From assembly GCA_016199985.1 (NCBI GenBank), contig JACQFQ010000007.1:1-35318 (forward strand): a stretch of 35,318 nucleotides of DNA, in the 5' to 3' direction. A program made the translations under genes and the position numbers. A model generated the notes under the pieces. The model was given only the letters and a program-made list of their open reading frames with translations. It was not told the origin of the DNA and ran no database searches. The DNA is from Verrucomicrobiota bacterium (GTDB lineage: Bacteria; Verrucomicrobiota; Verrucomicrobiia; Limisphaerales; UBA11320). Below, piece by piece: positions 1 through 8,805 of the stretch (its first letter is position 1; every line of letters starts with the position of its first letter).

Positions 1-314
1 AGCGCCGCAAGTAAGCAGGCCACCCATCATAACGCATCGATTTTGCCCTCAACGACCAAATCCCATTCGTATGGCCTCATCCCTGGCGAACGTTCCGCCC
101 ATACGGGCGCGCTACGCTGCCCGCTTGGGGACAGGCTCTAGGTAGAGCTTGTCCCGAAATCTCTTATTGTGGGAGTGCAGCTGGTAGAGGGGTTTTCTGC
201 CTATGGGATTCAGCGTGGTTTGGGTGGTGGGACAGGGTTGGATCAAACTTTTCGCTGGTGAGAGGCTACTACACCGCTTACGATAAAACAGCCACCGACC
301 TCAAACTCTCGCCT
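1..314. other. Non-coding left edge
   Basis: No convincing gene is seen here. Short open frames lack a ribosome binding site and do not resemble known proteins. The stretch lies downstream of the minus-strand CotH gene and contains the hairpin at 128-155. It may be a 3' untranslated or repeat-derived region; no transposase fragment is visible. Confidence 0.5.
128..155. repeat. Long hairpin (13-bp arms, 2-nt centre)
   Basis: The arm at 128-140 (gggacaggctcta) pairs with the arm at 143-155 (tagagcttgtccc) along all 13 positions, with a single G-T wobble on the plus strand. Only two bases separate the arms. No T-run follows on either strand, so it is not a standard intrinsic terminator. It could be a REP-like dispersed repeat, the end of a small mobile element, or an RNA processing structure downstream of the CotH gene. 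Confidence 0.6.
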
Positions 315-1895
315 TCATTCAATCCAAACTTTGAATGCCGCTTGGCCAATTTGTCCGTGATAGCCGAGGACGAGCTCTTGCTCTTTTCCACTCGGAACGA
401 GCTGCGTCCTGAGAGTCTGCGTTTTCACAGCGTTTCGTAGCTGGATTTCTCGCCGCGTGCCCGCGCCGGCTTCGATCCAGAGGGTTGGCGGTGTGCGTTG
501 GTGTTCCTGGCTGCTGAATCGCTCCTCCACTTCCACAACCAACTGCCTCGCTTCGGTCGAAGGCTGGACGCATGCCTCCCACCGAGCTTGATTGCTAGTT
601 TGGGCACGTCCGACCGCAATCGTCAGCACTTCGGACCCCGCATTGTTCGTCGCTCGCGCGAGTTCGCATTTCCCAAAATCAGTCGAGGGACGCCACGCCT
701 CCGCTTGGATCTCAAAGACGGTTGTGCTCCCGCGCCTCGACGGTTTTGTTTCGGATGGATGCAGTGGCAATTGCTCTCGAACGGAGCGAAGGCGCGATTC
801 CAGATTCCTCACGCGTTGTCGCGTGCCCGCTTGAAAACTTTCGAGTCTTTCGGGAGCCACTTTCTGAATCGCGCGCTCCAATCTCTCGGCGGTGATGCGA
901 ATGCGATCTTCAATCCGATCCAAAGGGAATGCTCCATGAACCCATTCGCGGAATGTTTTGCGGTAGCCAGCGCGCAAATAAGGTGACTCCAAAACAGCTC
1001 TCATCACCGAGGCTCCATGCGATGGCATGATGGGGGTCCCAGGGTCCCCAAAGGTCATGTCCATCCCGTGCGGTATGAAAGCAAAGCGATCTCTCCCTAC
1101 GGAGACCCGGTAGTTGTGACTTCCCAGGCAGTATCCGTCGTTGTGGCCCACGAAGATCTCCGCTGCAGCGTAGGAATAGAAAGACGCCATGGATGGATCC
1201 AAGCGCGACTCCTTTTCCTTTCCTGGTTTCAGCGCAAGTGTTTCCACAAAACGTTGCAAGGCTTCGTCGGATCCGTGGCCTTCGGTCCGGTGCAATTTTG
1301 GATTCAGATCTTCTCCCAGGTCACCTTGGTAGAGATTGCCCTTGGATTCCCCAAGCTCCCGCTCCAGAAACCGTTCATCCACACCCTCCTTCACCACATA
1401 GATGCCGAGCAAGCGTTCGTTGAGCCAGACGATCGCATGATCAACCTTTGGAGAAGGCACTCCCGCTGCTCTGAACACTTCCGACGAGGTGAACTCACTG
1501 AGCCAGGTTCCATCTTGGAACGAGTTGTTGAGGTGGATCTTGCTCAATCCGTGGAAGAAGCGATCTCGACGAAACCGATCGAACCGAAGGGTGAGTGAGG
1601 GATTCAGCTTGAGTGGGCTCGAGCTCCCATACCCGCCCTTCAGATGAAGTCCGACTTCCTCCAATCGATTCGTTCCTATAAGAACAGTCACCGACACATA
1701 ACTCCTCGGCGCCTTCCAAAGGCTGTCGATGTGCTCAGGAGAAACGGAAACGTGAATCTCCGGGACCTCTGACATCCCAAAAAGGTCACCGACTGAAGGG
1801 GGTGAAGGTTTGGGCGCGGCTGAAGCGATGCAGGTACCCACCAGAATCACCATCAGCGCCAGAGTGTTGAGTCGGGTGTAAGGGAGTAGGAGCAA
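315..1895 (-). CDS. Secreted CotH-family kinase-like protein
   Basis: A 526-residue protein. An in-frame TAA just upstream makes the TTG at 1895 the first possible start. It gives a plausible signal peptide (hydrophobic run about residues 8-26, ending SAA), so export is likely. CotH family signatures are visible: LGIYVVKEGVDERFLER about residues 165-182, and further on a GHNDGYCLGSHNYRV stretch leading into FAFIPHGMDMTFG. These match the conserved Asn/Asp-rich metal- and ATP-binding core. CotH proteins are atypical protein kinases (spore coat phosphorylation in Bacillus); in Gram-negative bacteria they are often secreted and of unknown substrate. The last ~120 residues form a separate, probably beta-rich domain I do not recognise. 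GC is visibly lower than in the neighbouring NRPS operon. It is separated by 60 bp from the upstream DUF418 gene on the same strand, so co-transcription is possible. Confidence 0.82.
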   Translation of the reverse strand: MLLLPYTRLNTLALMVILVGTCIASAAPKPSPPSVGDLFGMSEVPEIHVSVSPEHIDSLWKAPRSYVSVTVLIGTNRLEEVGLHLKGGYGSSSPLKLNPSLTLRFDRFRRDRFFHGLSKIHLNNSFQDGTWLSEFTSSEVFRAAGVPSPKVDHAIVWLNERLLGIYVVKEGVDERFLERELGESKGNLYQGDLGEDLNPKLHRTEGHGSDEALQRFVETLALKPGKEKESRLDPSMASFYSYAAAEIFVGHNDGYCLGSHNYRVSVGRDRFAFIPHGMDMTFGDPGTPIMPSHGASVMRAVLESPYLRAGYRKTFREWVHGAFPLDRIEDRIRITAERLERAIQKVAPERLESFQAGTRQRVRNLESRLRSVREQLPLHPSETKPSRRGSTTVFEIQAEAWRPSTDFGKCELARATNNAGSEVLTIAVGRAQTSNQARWEACVQPSTEARQLVVEVEERFSSQEHQRTPPTLWIEAGAGTRREIQLRNAVKTQTLRTQLVPSGKEQELVLGYHGQIGQAAFKVWIE

Positions 1896-1955
1896 GCGCG
1901 CTTAAGATAGCCAGTGGAACCCAAGTTTCAATTCGCTAGTTTCACGTTATCGGGG

Positions 1956-3251
1956 TCACTCCTCGGAACGGAGGTCCGCCCGGGCGGTGCCTATCGGAGG
2001 CTGTGCCAGGGGTGAGATGCCCGGTCCGGATGCGTGGGGATTGCCTGACGCGGCGTTTGCCCCGTTGGGCATCCCGCGCGCGGTCCGCCCAGGGGCGGAT
2101 GGGTTGGCGTCCCGAGCCGAGGCGATTGCCCATAGCATCTCGAAAGGCCCGCGCGGATAGCGACGAAACCACAGGACAGTCATCGACCCCGCGACGGCGA
2201 CGTAAATGACCGCCGCCGACAACCCGATGGCCAGCGGCCAGTCTTCCGCTGGAAATCGGATTCGCAGCGGCGCAATGACCAGGCAGATGTGCAGAAGGTA
2301 GTGAGTCAGGGACGCGCGACCAAAGAGCGCCAGCGGCTTTGCGAGGCGCGGCAGCCCTGAGGCTGAGATTTCTTCCCACCAGCTGAGACCCGCAATCAGG
2401 GTCACCGCCGTTGCGCCCGTCAGGAAAACGAAAGGGAGGGTGGTTGGCGTCCATCTGCTGGCCAGATAAGGAGAGAGGGCGCCTAACATTCGGACGTGGC
2501 GGGCGGTCCACAGGGTTGTCAACTGGAGAGCGACGGTGGCCGCCAGCCCTCCAAAAAACCACGATCGCGCTCCGCCGCCGCGGTTCCAGTCCCGCGCGAT
2601 CATCGCCGCGCCGCACAGAGGAAACGCGGTCCAGGGGAGCAGCGGATAGTTGCCATTCAAGAATACGAAGCGCGCCGTCGCCCAACCCCACGCGGATTCG
2701 CCGACATGGCGGTCGGCGTCAGTCCAATCCGCGCCGGAAGTCGGCGCGAAGATCGCCACGGCGATGGGGCTGAAGACCAGCAGGAGCCCAGCCGCGAAAG
2801 CCGGGGCGTTCCTGCCCATGCGAATGCGAAGGATCATTCCGGTCGCGACCATCATCAGGGCGAGCGGAACCAGAATCTCCGTCGGCCACACCAGCCAATG
2901 AAGCGCGAACCCCGCTGCCGCGAGCGTCAGAGAGCGTCGGGCCACGGACCGCGCGGAGGGAGCCTCGCCGCGCGCTTGCCGCAACTGAAGCGCCTGCGCC
3001 ATCCCGACCAGGACACAGAACAGCACGGCGGTCTTGTCCTCGAGGAATCGCGCGACGCCAGCGCAAGCCTTCTGGGCCAGCGTGGTCGTTCCTTCGGTCG
3101 GCACGAGGTGGACATAGATCATGCCGAGAACCGCGAGTCCTCGCGCCATGTCGAGCGCCGTGTTTCGTTCCGGCGGCTGATGTTTCTCCTCGTTGGGCGA
3201 CTCCGACCGTTCCGCCGGCGAGCTGGAGCGAGGAGTTCCCGACTTCACCAC
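1956..3251 (-). CDS. DUF418/YeiB-type multipass membrane protein (acyltransferase-like)
   Basis: A 431-residue integral membrane protein with about nine or ten hydrophobic segments between residues 35 and 365. The N-terminal motif LDMARGLAVLGMIYVHL (about 33-49) matches the opening helix of the DUF418 and HGSNAT/DUF1624 membrane acyltransferases. NYPLLPW (about 201-207), FGRASLTHYLLH (about 310-321) and the closing RGPFEMLW (about 367-374) are DUF418-like. Family function is poorly known; acyl transfer across the membrane is an inference from the clan, with His48 as candidate catalytic residue. The GTG start overlaps the end of the NRPS gene by 7 bases and has GAGG a few bases upstream, so translation is probably coupled. 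The tail after residue 380 is a Pro/Gly/Ala-rich low-complexity extension, and residues 1-30 are charged and polar. Confidence 0.75.
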   Translation of the reverse strand: MVKSGTPRSSSPAERSESPNEEKHQPPERNTALDMARGLAVLGMIYVHLVPTEGTTTLAQKACAGVARFLEDKTAVLFCVLVGMAQALQLRQARGEAPSARSVARRSLTLAAAGFALHWLVWPTEILVPLALMMVATGMILRIRMGRNAPAFAAGLLLVFSPIAVAIFAPTSGADWTDADRHVGESAWGWATARFVFLNGNYPLLPWTAFPLCGAAMIARDWNRGGGARSWFFGGLAATVALQLTTLWTARHVRMLGALSPYLASRWTPTTLPFVFLTGATAVTLIAGLSWWEEISASGLPRLAKPLALFGRASLTHYLLHICLVIAPLRIRFPAEDWPLAIGLSAAVIYVAVAGSMTVLWFRRYPRGPFEMLWAIASARDANPSAPGRTARGMPNGANAASGNPHASGPGISPLAQPPIGTARADLRSEE

Positions 3252-6200
3252 GGATCCTCGTTTACCTGCCGAAGCGGGAATCCGGCGTAGTTGCGATTCG
3301 GGGGCAGGCGCTCGTGTTTCATGACAACACTGTTGGGCGAGACGCGGGTCCGGGCGCCGATGTCCGCGCCGTAGAGAAGGACGGCTTGGCGTCCCACCGT
3401 GGCCTGCCTGCGGATGATGATCCTATCCAGCTTCAACACGCGGTCTTCAAATGTGTGCGCCTGGAAGAGGCAGTCGACCGTGGCGCCGTCCTCGAAGGTG
3501 AGCAGGTCCGGATCGGGCAGGTCTTGCACCACTCCATGTCCCAGAATCACGCCGCGGCCCACCTTCACGCCCATCATCCGGATCAGCGCGTTCAGGTAGA
3601 GCGTTCCGTTGAGCGCGGACACTGCTTCGGACGCGTAGAGGCTCCATGCGAGGCAAACGAAATCCCATCGGCTGGCCCATGAAGACCAAAGAGGATGGAC
3701 TCCGGGTCGAACCCGCCCCAGCAGCGTCCACTTGATCGCGAGGATCGCGAGCGTGGGCAGAATCGCCGCCGCGAGTGTCAAGAGCGGAACCGCCATCCCG
3801 AGGAACAGGGACCAGGACAGCGACTCCCGCGCCGCGCCGAGAGCGAGGAACCAAAGTTGGACAGCCAGGACGCCGACCATCGGCAGCCCGAATCGCAAGG
3901 CTTCCCAACAGAAGCGCACCGCGTAGCGGGCGGGAGTGGGATCATGCGTCAGGCTGCTGTCGGCGGTGATGATTTCGCGCCGCGGGAGTTCGAACGGCGG
4001 ATGGCCAAACCATCCGGTGTCCGGACGAGCCGGCGCGTCGGCCGCGACTGTGCAAACGCCCAGCAGAATATGGTCCGGCAGCTGTTGGCCGCCGGCGATG
4101 ATCGCGCCGTTCCCGACGAAGGTGTTCTGTCCCAGTCTGACGCGTGCGATGGTGACTGCGCCGCGATGAATCCAAGGAGTTCCGATGTAGATGCCATCGG
4201 CGCAGAACGTCCTCGCGCCGATCTCCACGCTCTCCGGAATCGTGTCGATCAGGCTGCTCAGCTCGCATCCCCGTCCGACCTTCATTCCCGCCAGACGCAG
4301 CCAGGCCGGCCAGAAGATCGTTCCGTAGAGCCAACGGCTTCCCGAATCCACCAACCCCGCCTTGAGCCACAGCCTGGCGTAGCCCGGGCTCCACCGGCTG
4401 CTCACGCCCTCCTGGACCCGCCCCATCCAACGACAGGCCAGCGCTTCGAGAACCAGCACGAAGGGCGTTGGCGCCACCGCAATCAGGACGGACGCGAGAA
4501 GGAGGTGAACGTCGAAGGTGGGGTTGTCCCACCAGATCATCGCGTTCGCGTCGGTCAATCCGTAGGCGTGCGCGAAGAGAATCGCGAACAACTCGGCGGG
4601 CAGGGCCAGCGCAATGAACAAAGCGAGTCGACACGCGATCAGGAGCAGCCCGGCGCCGAGCGGCGAAAGGACTCGTTCGCCCGAGGGAACGCTGGGAGCG
4701 TGAGGCGCCTGGCCCGCGGGCTTCGCGGGAATCCCATCCCATCGCTCTCCGCGAGGAATTGTCGCGCCATGGGAGAGCGAGGACCGGGCGGCGAGGTAGG
4801 CCCCGTCCTCGAGACGGGCGCCTCCGGCGACGCTGGATTGGATGTCCAGTGTGCATCCGGCGCCGATCCGGATGGCGCCGACCACCACGTGCCCGGCGTC
4901 CAGCTCCACCAGTCGGAGGGTCGCGTCCTGCGCGAGAGTGACATCATCGCCGATCTCGAGCAGATCCCATCCGCCTTGCAGGAAATGCACGCCTCGATGC
5001 AGGTGGACCCGCCGTCCGATCCGCGCTCCCAGCGCTCGCAACGCGACAATCTGGAAGTCGGTGCCTTCCAGAATCCACCACGGAACGAGTCCCACAGCCC
5101 GCTGAACCACCCAGTTGCGGATATAAAAGCTCCCCCAGACTTTCGCGCGCGTGGGTTGATAGCGGCCCACCAAAATCCTTTTCGCCAGGACGGCCATTGC
5201 GATCGACCACGGGGTGTAGATCGCCACCGCGGCCATGAGGAGCGCTGGGGCGACGAGAATGAACGGGATCAAACCCAGCGATGCCGCCAGTGCGGGCGCT
5301 GCGTGGAATCCGATGACATAGGCGGCCAGCGCTCCCAGCACAAGGCTCTTGAGCAGCCAGGCCGACTGGATGGCGGTCGCCAGAATCGGGCTCTGCGTAT
5401 CCGAGGGAAGCGGGTCCTCCTGGTTGACGATCCCGGGCTCCGCCGCGCCGACCTTTCGGGCGAGTTGCGCGATGGTGGGAGCTTCGTAAAGATCGCGAAC
5501 CGCGAGCGCTCCCGTGGCCGGATCATCGCGCAGGAAGGTGATAACCGTGGCGGCGCTCAACGAGTCGCCCCCGAGGTCGGTGAAGAAATTCTCGTCAATG
5601 GAGGCGGGTCTGGACAGGCGCAGCGCTCTGCGAAACGCGGCCTCCACCTTCGTCTCGATGGCGCAGCGAGGCGGGGCTTGGGGCTTGTCAGGCGGAGGCA
5701 GCGCGTGGGTGAGGGGAGGCAGCGCCGAGCGGTTCAGCTTTCCGCCCACGCTGGTGGGCAGCTCGGCCAGGAACCCATAGTGGGCGGGCACCATGTAATC
5801 CGGAAGCGAGGCCGCCGTCCACGCCCTCACCTCCTGCGGGGACGGCGGTCGCGCGGGATCGGTGGGCACGATGAACGCCGCGATCGACTGGCGTCCGGCG
5901 TCCTCCTGAACGCGGCATGCCGCGGAGCGAACGCCTGGACAGGTCGCGAGACGCGACTCGATCTCGCCCAGCTCGACGCGATATCCGCGAAGCTTCACCT
6001 GCGAATCCATCCGGCCATGATAGAAGAACCGGCCGTCGGGATCCCGATGAACGAGATCGCCGGTGCGATACAGGCGGCCGCATTGCGGATGCGTTATGAA
6101 CTTCTCGGCCGTGAGCTCGGGACGATTCCAGTAACCGCGCGCCACTCCGACGCCGCCAACGCACAGCTCGCCCTTTTCACCGTCCGCGACCCGCTCAAGA

Positions 6201-7276
6201 TTCTCGTTCAAGACCCAGGCCTGCGCGCCTGTCACGACGCGGCCAATGGTGATCGGCTGTCCGTTCGAAATGCGTTCACGCAGGCAGGTCACGGCGCACT
6301 CGGTGGGACCGTACCCATTCACCAGCCGCCGACCCTGCGACCAAAGATCCGCCACATCGCGCGGCAGGGGCTCCCCGCCCACATACAACAGGCTCAGGTC
6401 GGGAAGAGCGCGCGCGGGATCGCCGCAACCGGTGGCGCGGAGCAGTGTGGGCGGCGGGCAGAAAACCGTGATGCGTTCGTTTCTCAGCCACGGGATCAGG
6501 TCCGGCCCCAAACGCGAGGCGGCCTCGTCAAGGGCCACAACCGTCGCGCCCGCCGCGAACGCGAGCCAGATTTCCTCCACGGACGAATCGTAGGCCGCCG
6601 AGGAGCCTTGGGCCACGCGGTCATGCGACGAAAGCGCAAACTCCTCGAGGTCGGAAGCGACCAGATTCGCGATGCTCCGATGCTCGATCATGACTCCCTT
6701 GGGCCGGCCCGTCGTGCCCGATGTGTAGATCACATAGGCCAGGCTTTCGGGGCTCAGCCACGAGGCGCGGGAGGCGGGATCGGGATCCTCGGTCGAGGCC
6801 TCGGCCATGCCGGGTGTTTCATTCACATCCAACCGGGCAAGCGAGCGCGACGACCATGCCTCCGAGCGCGCCAAGCCCGCGCTGTCCGTCAGCAACACCC
6901 CGATCTCGGCGTCGGCGAGAATCTCGCGAATGCGTTCATCCGGGAATGAGGGGTCGACGCAGGTGTAGGCCGCGCCGGCCTTGAGGATCGCCAGCTGCGA
7001 GGAGTAAAGACGCGCCGTTGTCCGCGGCAGAAGCACGGCCACGACACACTCTCCATGGATGAAGGGTTGGATCCGTCGGGCGAGGGCGTTGGCGTGGGCG
7101 TTGAGTTCGGCGTAGGTGACGAAGGATCGCGAGGGTCGCCCGTCTCCCGGGGGGATTTCCACCGCCACACGTCGGGGCCAGCGGCGGACCGACCTCTCGA
7201 AGAAGCTGTGCAGGAGACCGAGGTCGGCGGGCCGGGTGGCGACCAAGGCGGCTCCGTCCTCCCGGGCGACTCTCAT
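3245..7276 (-). CDS. Pls/PosA-family NRPS (A-T-TM6 with three tandem terminal domains)
   Basis: A 1343-residue single-module synthetase. The adenylation domain (about 20-520) carries YTSGTTGRPKG (184-194), NGYGPTE (320-326), YRTGDL (403-408), GYRVELGEIE (431-440) and GGKLNR with Lys513. The carrier domain shows DLGGDSL with phosphopantetheine Ser572. There is no condensation or thioesterase domain. Instead the C-terminal half has three pairs of membrane helices (about 643-690, 872-945, 1128-1183), each followed by a soluble left-handed-helix-like domain with isoleucine-glycine hexapeptide patterns (about 745-850, 995-1085, 1235-1335). This is the architecture of poly-epsilon-lysine synthetase and PosA (NRPS terminal domain family), and the length is similar. 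The frame stays open upstream to 7453, but the ATG at 7276 is chosen because it forms an ATGA overlap with the SET gene and the upstream residues are Arg-rich shadow sequence. It should act at the cytoplasmic membrane. Confidence 0.9.
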   Translation of the reverse strand: MRVAREDGAALVATRPADLGLLHSFFERSVRRWPRRVAVEIPPGDGRPSRSFVTYAELNAHANALARRIQPFIHGECVVAVLLPRTTARLYSSQLAILKAGAAYTCVDPSFPDERIREILADAEIGVLLTDSAGLARSEAWSSRSLARLDVNETPGMAEASTEDPDPASRASWLSPESLAYVIYTSGTTGRPKGVMIEHRSIANLVASDLEEFALSSHDRVAQGSSAAYDSSVEEIWLAFAAGATVVALDEAASRLGPDLIPWLRNERITVFCPPPTLLRATGCGDPARALPDLSLLYVGGEPLPRDVADLWSQGRRLVNGYGPTECAVTCLRERISNGQPITIGRVVTGAQAWVLNENLERVADGEKGELCVGGVGVARGYWNRPELTAEKFITHPQCGRLYRTGDLVHRDPDGRFFYHGRMDSQVKLRGYRVELGEIESRLATCPGVRSAACRVQEDAGRQSIAAFIVPTDPARPPSPQEVRAWTAASLPDYMVPAHYGFLAELPTSVGGKLNRSALPPLTHALPPPDKPQAPPRCAIETKVEAAFRRALRLSRPASIDENFFTDLGGDSLSAATVITFLRDDPATGALAVRDLYEAPTIAQLARKVGAAEPGIVNQEDPLPSDTQSPILATAIQSAWLLKSLVLGALAAYVIGFHAAPALAASLGLIPFILVAPALLMAAVAIYTPWSIAMAVLAKRILVGRYQPTRAKVWGSFYIRNWVVQRAVGLVPWWILEGTDFQIVALRALGARIGRRVHLHRGVHFLQGGWDLLEIGDDVTLAQDATLRLVELDAGHVVVGAIRIGAGCTLDIQSSVAGGARLEDGAYLAARSSLSHGATIPRGERWDGIPAKPAGQAPHAPSVPSGERVLSPLGAGLLLIACRLALFIALALPAELFAILFAHAYGLTDANAMIWWDNPTFDVHLLLASVLIAVAPTPFVLVLEALACRWMGRVQEGVSSRWSPGYARLWLKAGLVDSGSRWLYGTIFWPAWLRLAGMKVGRGCELSSLIDTIPESVEIGARTFCADGIYIGTPWIHRGAVTIARVRLGQNTFVGNGAIIAGGQQLPDHILLGVCTVAADAPARPDTGWFGHPPFELPRREIITADSSLTHDPTPARYAVRFCWEALRFGLPMVGVLAVQLWFLALGAARESLSWSLFLGMAVPLLTLAAAILPTLAILAIKWTLLGRVRPGVHPLWSSWASRWDFVCLAWSLYASEAVSALNGTLYLNALIRMMGVKVGRGVILGHGVVQDLPDPDLLTFEDGATVDCLFQAHTFEDRVLKLDRIIIRRQATVGRQAVLLYGADIGARTRVSPNSVVMKHERLPPNRNYAGFPLRQVNEDPW

Positions 7277-7842
7277 GCCACGGTGACGCCGTCGCGCTCC
7301 GCGGATTGCTCCGGAAGCCACGCCTTCAGGTGCGACGCGACCAGGGAGCGCAGTCGATCGCGTTGCTGCGGACCCAGATGTTTGAAGCCGCGAATCACTC
7401 CCAGGCACTCCGCGGCGCCGCAGCAGCAGGTGAAGGGCTCGGCCATGTCCCATTCCGTGGTGTTGTAGTTGAAGGTAACGGAGGTCCAGGGCGCGATCGC
7501 GTGACGGGAGAACACATCCCGTCCGCGGACCACGGCGTTGGGGTTGCAGCTATGATTCATGAACCGCCAGAAGTAGCGGTCGAGAATCTCCTCGGTGGCG
7601 TGGTTGGGCTGGAGGTCGATGTGAAGATCCTCCGCGATCTGCACCGAGAATCGCGAGGGGCGATGCGTGGGATCGCCTTCGATGCGAAACAGCCGTTCGC
7701 CCGCGGCGATCGCCCGGATTGCGACCAGGCGAAATTCACCGTTCGCGCGAACCACTCCGAGGTCGTCGGCCCGACGCCCGTTTTCGGCGTCGGCGATCGC
7801 AGGCTTGGCTTCGTTCTTCACGCACTCACAATCCATATTCAT
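7273..7842 (-). CDS. SET-domain lysine methyltransferase-like protein
   Basis: A 189-residue protein covering little more than a SET domain. The pseudo-knot motif MNHSCNPN is at residues 95-102, the catalytic-tyrosine strand VTFNYN at 122-127 (Tyr126), and a post-SET-like cysteine cluster CCCGAAEC at 139-146, which with Cys99 could bind zinc. SET proteins transfer methyl groups from S-adenosylmethionine to lysine side chains. The first ~25 residues are polar with three cysteines (two of them at 5 and 7). It is the first gene of the minus-strand operon; its TGA overlaps the ATG of the NRPS in an ATGA. The context suggests it modifies the lysine-like product, the synthetase itself, or a partner protein; which of these is not shown by the sequence. 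Confidence 0.85.
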   Translation of the reverse strand: MNMDCECVKNEAKPAIADAENGRRADDLGVVRANGEFRLVAIRAIAAGERLFRIEGDPTHRPSRFSVQIAEDLHIDLQPNHATEEILDRYFWRFMNHSCNPNAVVRGRDVFSRHAIAPWTSVTFNYNTTEWDMAEPFTCCCGAAECLGVIRGFKHLGPQQRDRLRSLVASHLKAWLPEQSAERDGVTVA

Positions 7843-8007
7843 GCGGACATTCTACGATCCAGAGAATGAATACAAGATGACGCGTCAAGGAAATGATCAG
7901 GCGGCGTTTCGCGCCCGCGCCTCATGGAAGTTCGCTCGAGCGATTCGTGATTGTTTGCGAGACCCGAGCTGTCTCATCCTCGGCAAGCGCTTGGCGCCTT
8001 CCACAGC

Positions 8008-8805
8008 ATGAATTTTATGATCGAACAGACCTCTCTTCCGGCGCGAGCGGCGTGGCTTTCCATTGTCGCCTGCGCGTTGACCGTGGGCGCTCTGGCCCAG
8101 CATTCCTCATCCCGCCCCGCCGCGCTCGGCGCGATTCCCGCGGACTACCAGGGGAAGCCGTTCGCGGACTCATTCCACAAGGCCGGGCCGCCGAGCATCC
8201 CCGGGATTGTCCAATGCGCCCTGTACGATCTCGGCGGCGAAGGCGTCGCCTACCACGACACCACGCCGGTCAATGAAGGCAGCGATGTTCTCAACCGACA
8301 GGTCCAGCCCAACAACCATCAGAGGGCTCACGCCGATGACTACGTGTGGCATTTTCGCGCGAAGGAAGGCGTCGACGTCTCCTACATCAAGGATTGGGCG
8401 GATCTCAATCACACGAACGCGGTCAATCCCCCCATCAATCTCTTTTACATCGGTTGGACCGCGGATGACGAATGGGTGAACTACACCGTGAACGTCAAGG
8501 AACCCGGGACGTACGCCGTCAAGTGCCTCTACTCGTACGCGGAGAAAGAGGTCCACCGCGACGCGAACGGCAAGATGATAGGAGAAATCAGTTTTGCCCT
8601 GAACGGAAAGCCTGCGGCCCTCTGCCGACTCCCGCGCGCCACTCCAGGATGGCACTATTGGGACTACGGCCAGATCGCCACGATCACGTTCCCCGACGCC
8701 GGCCCGCAGTTGCTCACCTTCCACTACCGGCGCGGCAACAACTGGGCCTACTTCGTCTTCGAGCGATTGGAAACCAAGAGCGAGGACGCCGGTCTGGGCA
8801 AATAG
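8008..8805 (+). CDS. Secreted CBM6-like carbohydrate-binding protein
   Basis: A 265-residue protein with an N-terminal signal peptide (hydrophobic about 11-27). The frame is open further upstream to a TTG at 7951, but the ATG at 8008 gives the better signal peptide. The body starts with PGIVQCALYDLGGEGVAYHD, a close match to the GGEGVAYHDT hallmark at the start of CBM6/DUF5010-type beta-sandwich domains. It continues with IGWTADDEWVNYTVNV and a late NNWAYFVFERLE. No catalytic domain is present, so it is probably a stand-alone binding module or a domain of unknown activity. It is divergent from the SET gene (165 bp apart), and its 3' end overlaps the convergent regulator gene by 58 bp. Confidence 0.7.
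   Translation: MNFMIEQTSLPARAAWLSIVACALTVGALAQHSSSRPAALGAIPADYQGKPFADSFHKAGPPSIPGIVQCALYDLGGEGVAYHDTTPVNEGSDVLNRQVQPNNHQRAHADDYVWHFRAKEGVDVSYIKDWADLNHTNAVNPPINLFYIGWTADDEWVNYTVNVKEPGTYAVKCLYSYAEKEVHRDANGKMIGEISFALNGKPAALCRLPRATPGWHYWDYGQIATITFPDAGPQLLTFHYRRGNNWAYFVFERLETKSEDAGLGK

Noticed and set aside
3695..6949. A 1084-codon open frame on the plus strand
   Set aside because: It lies entirely antisense to the NRPS, is dominated by Arg, Asp, Gly and Gln, and shows no recognisable domain. It is a shadow of high-GC coding sequence.
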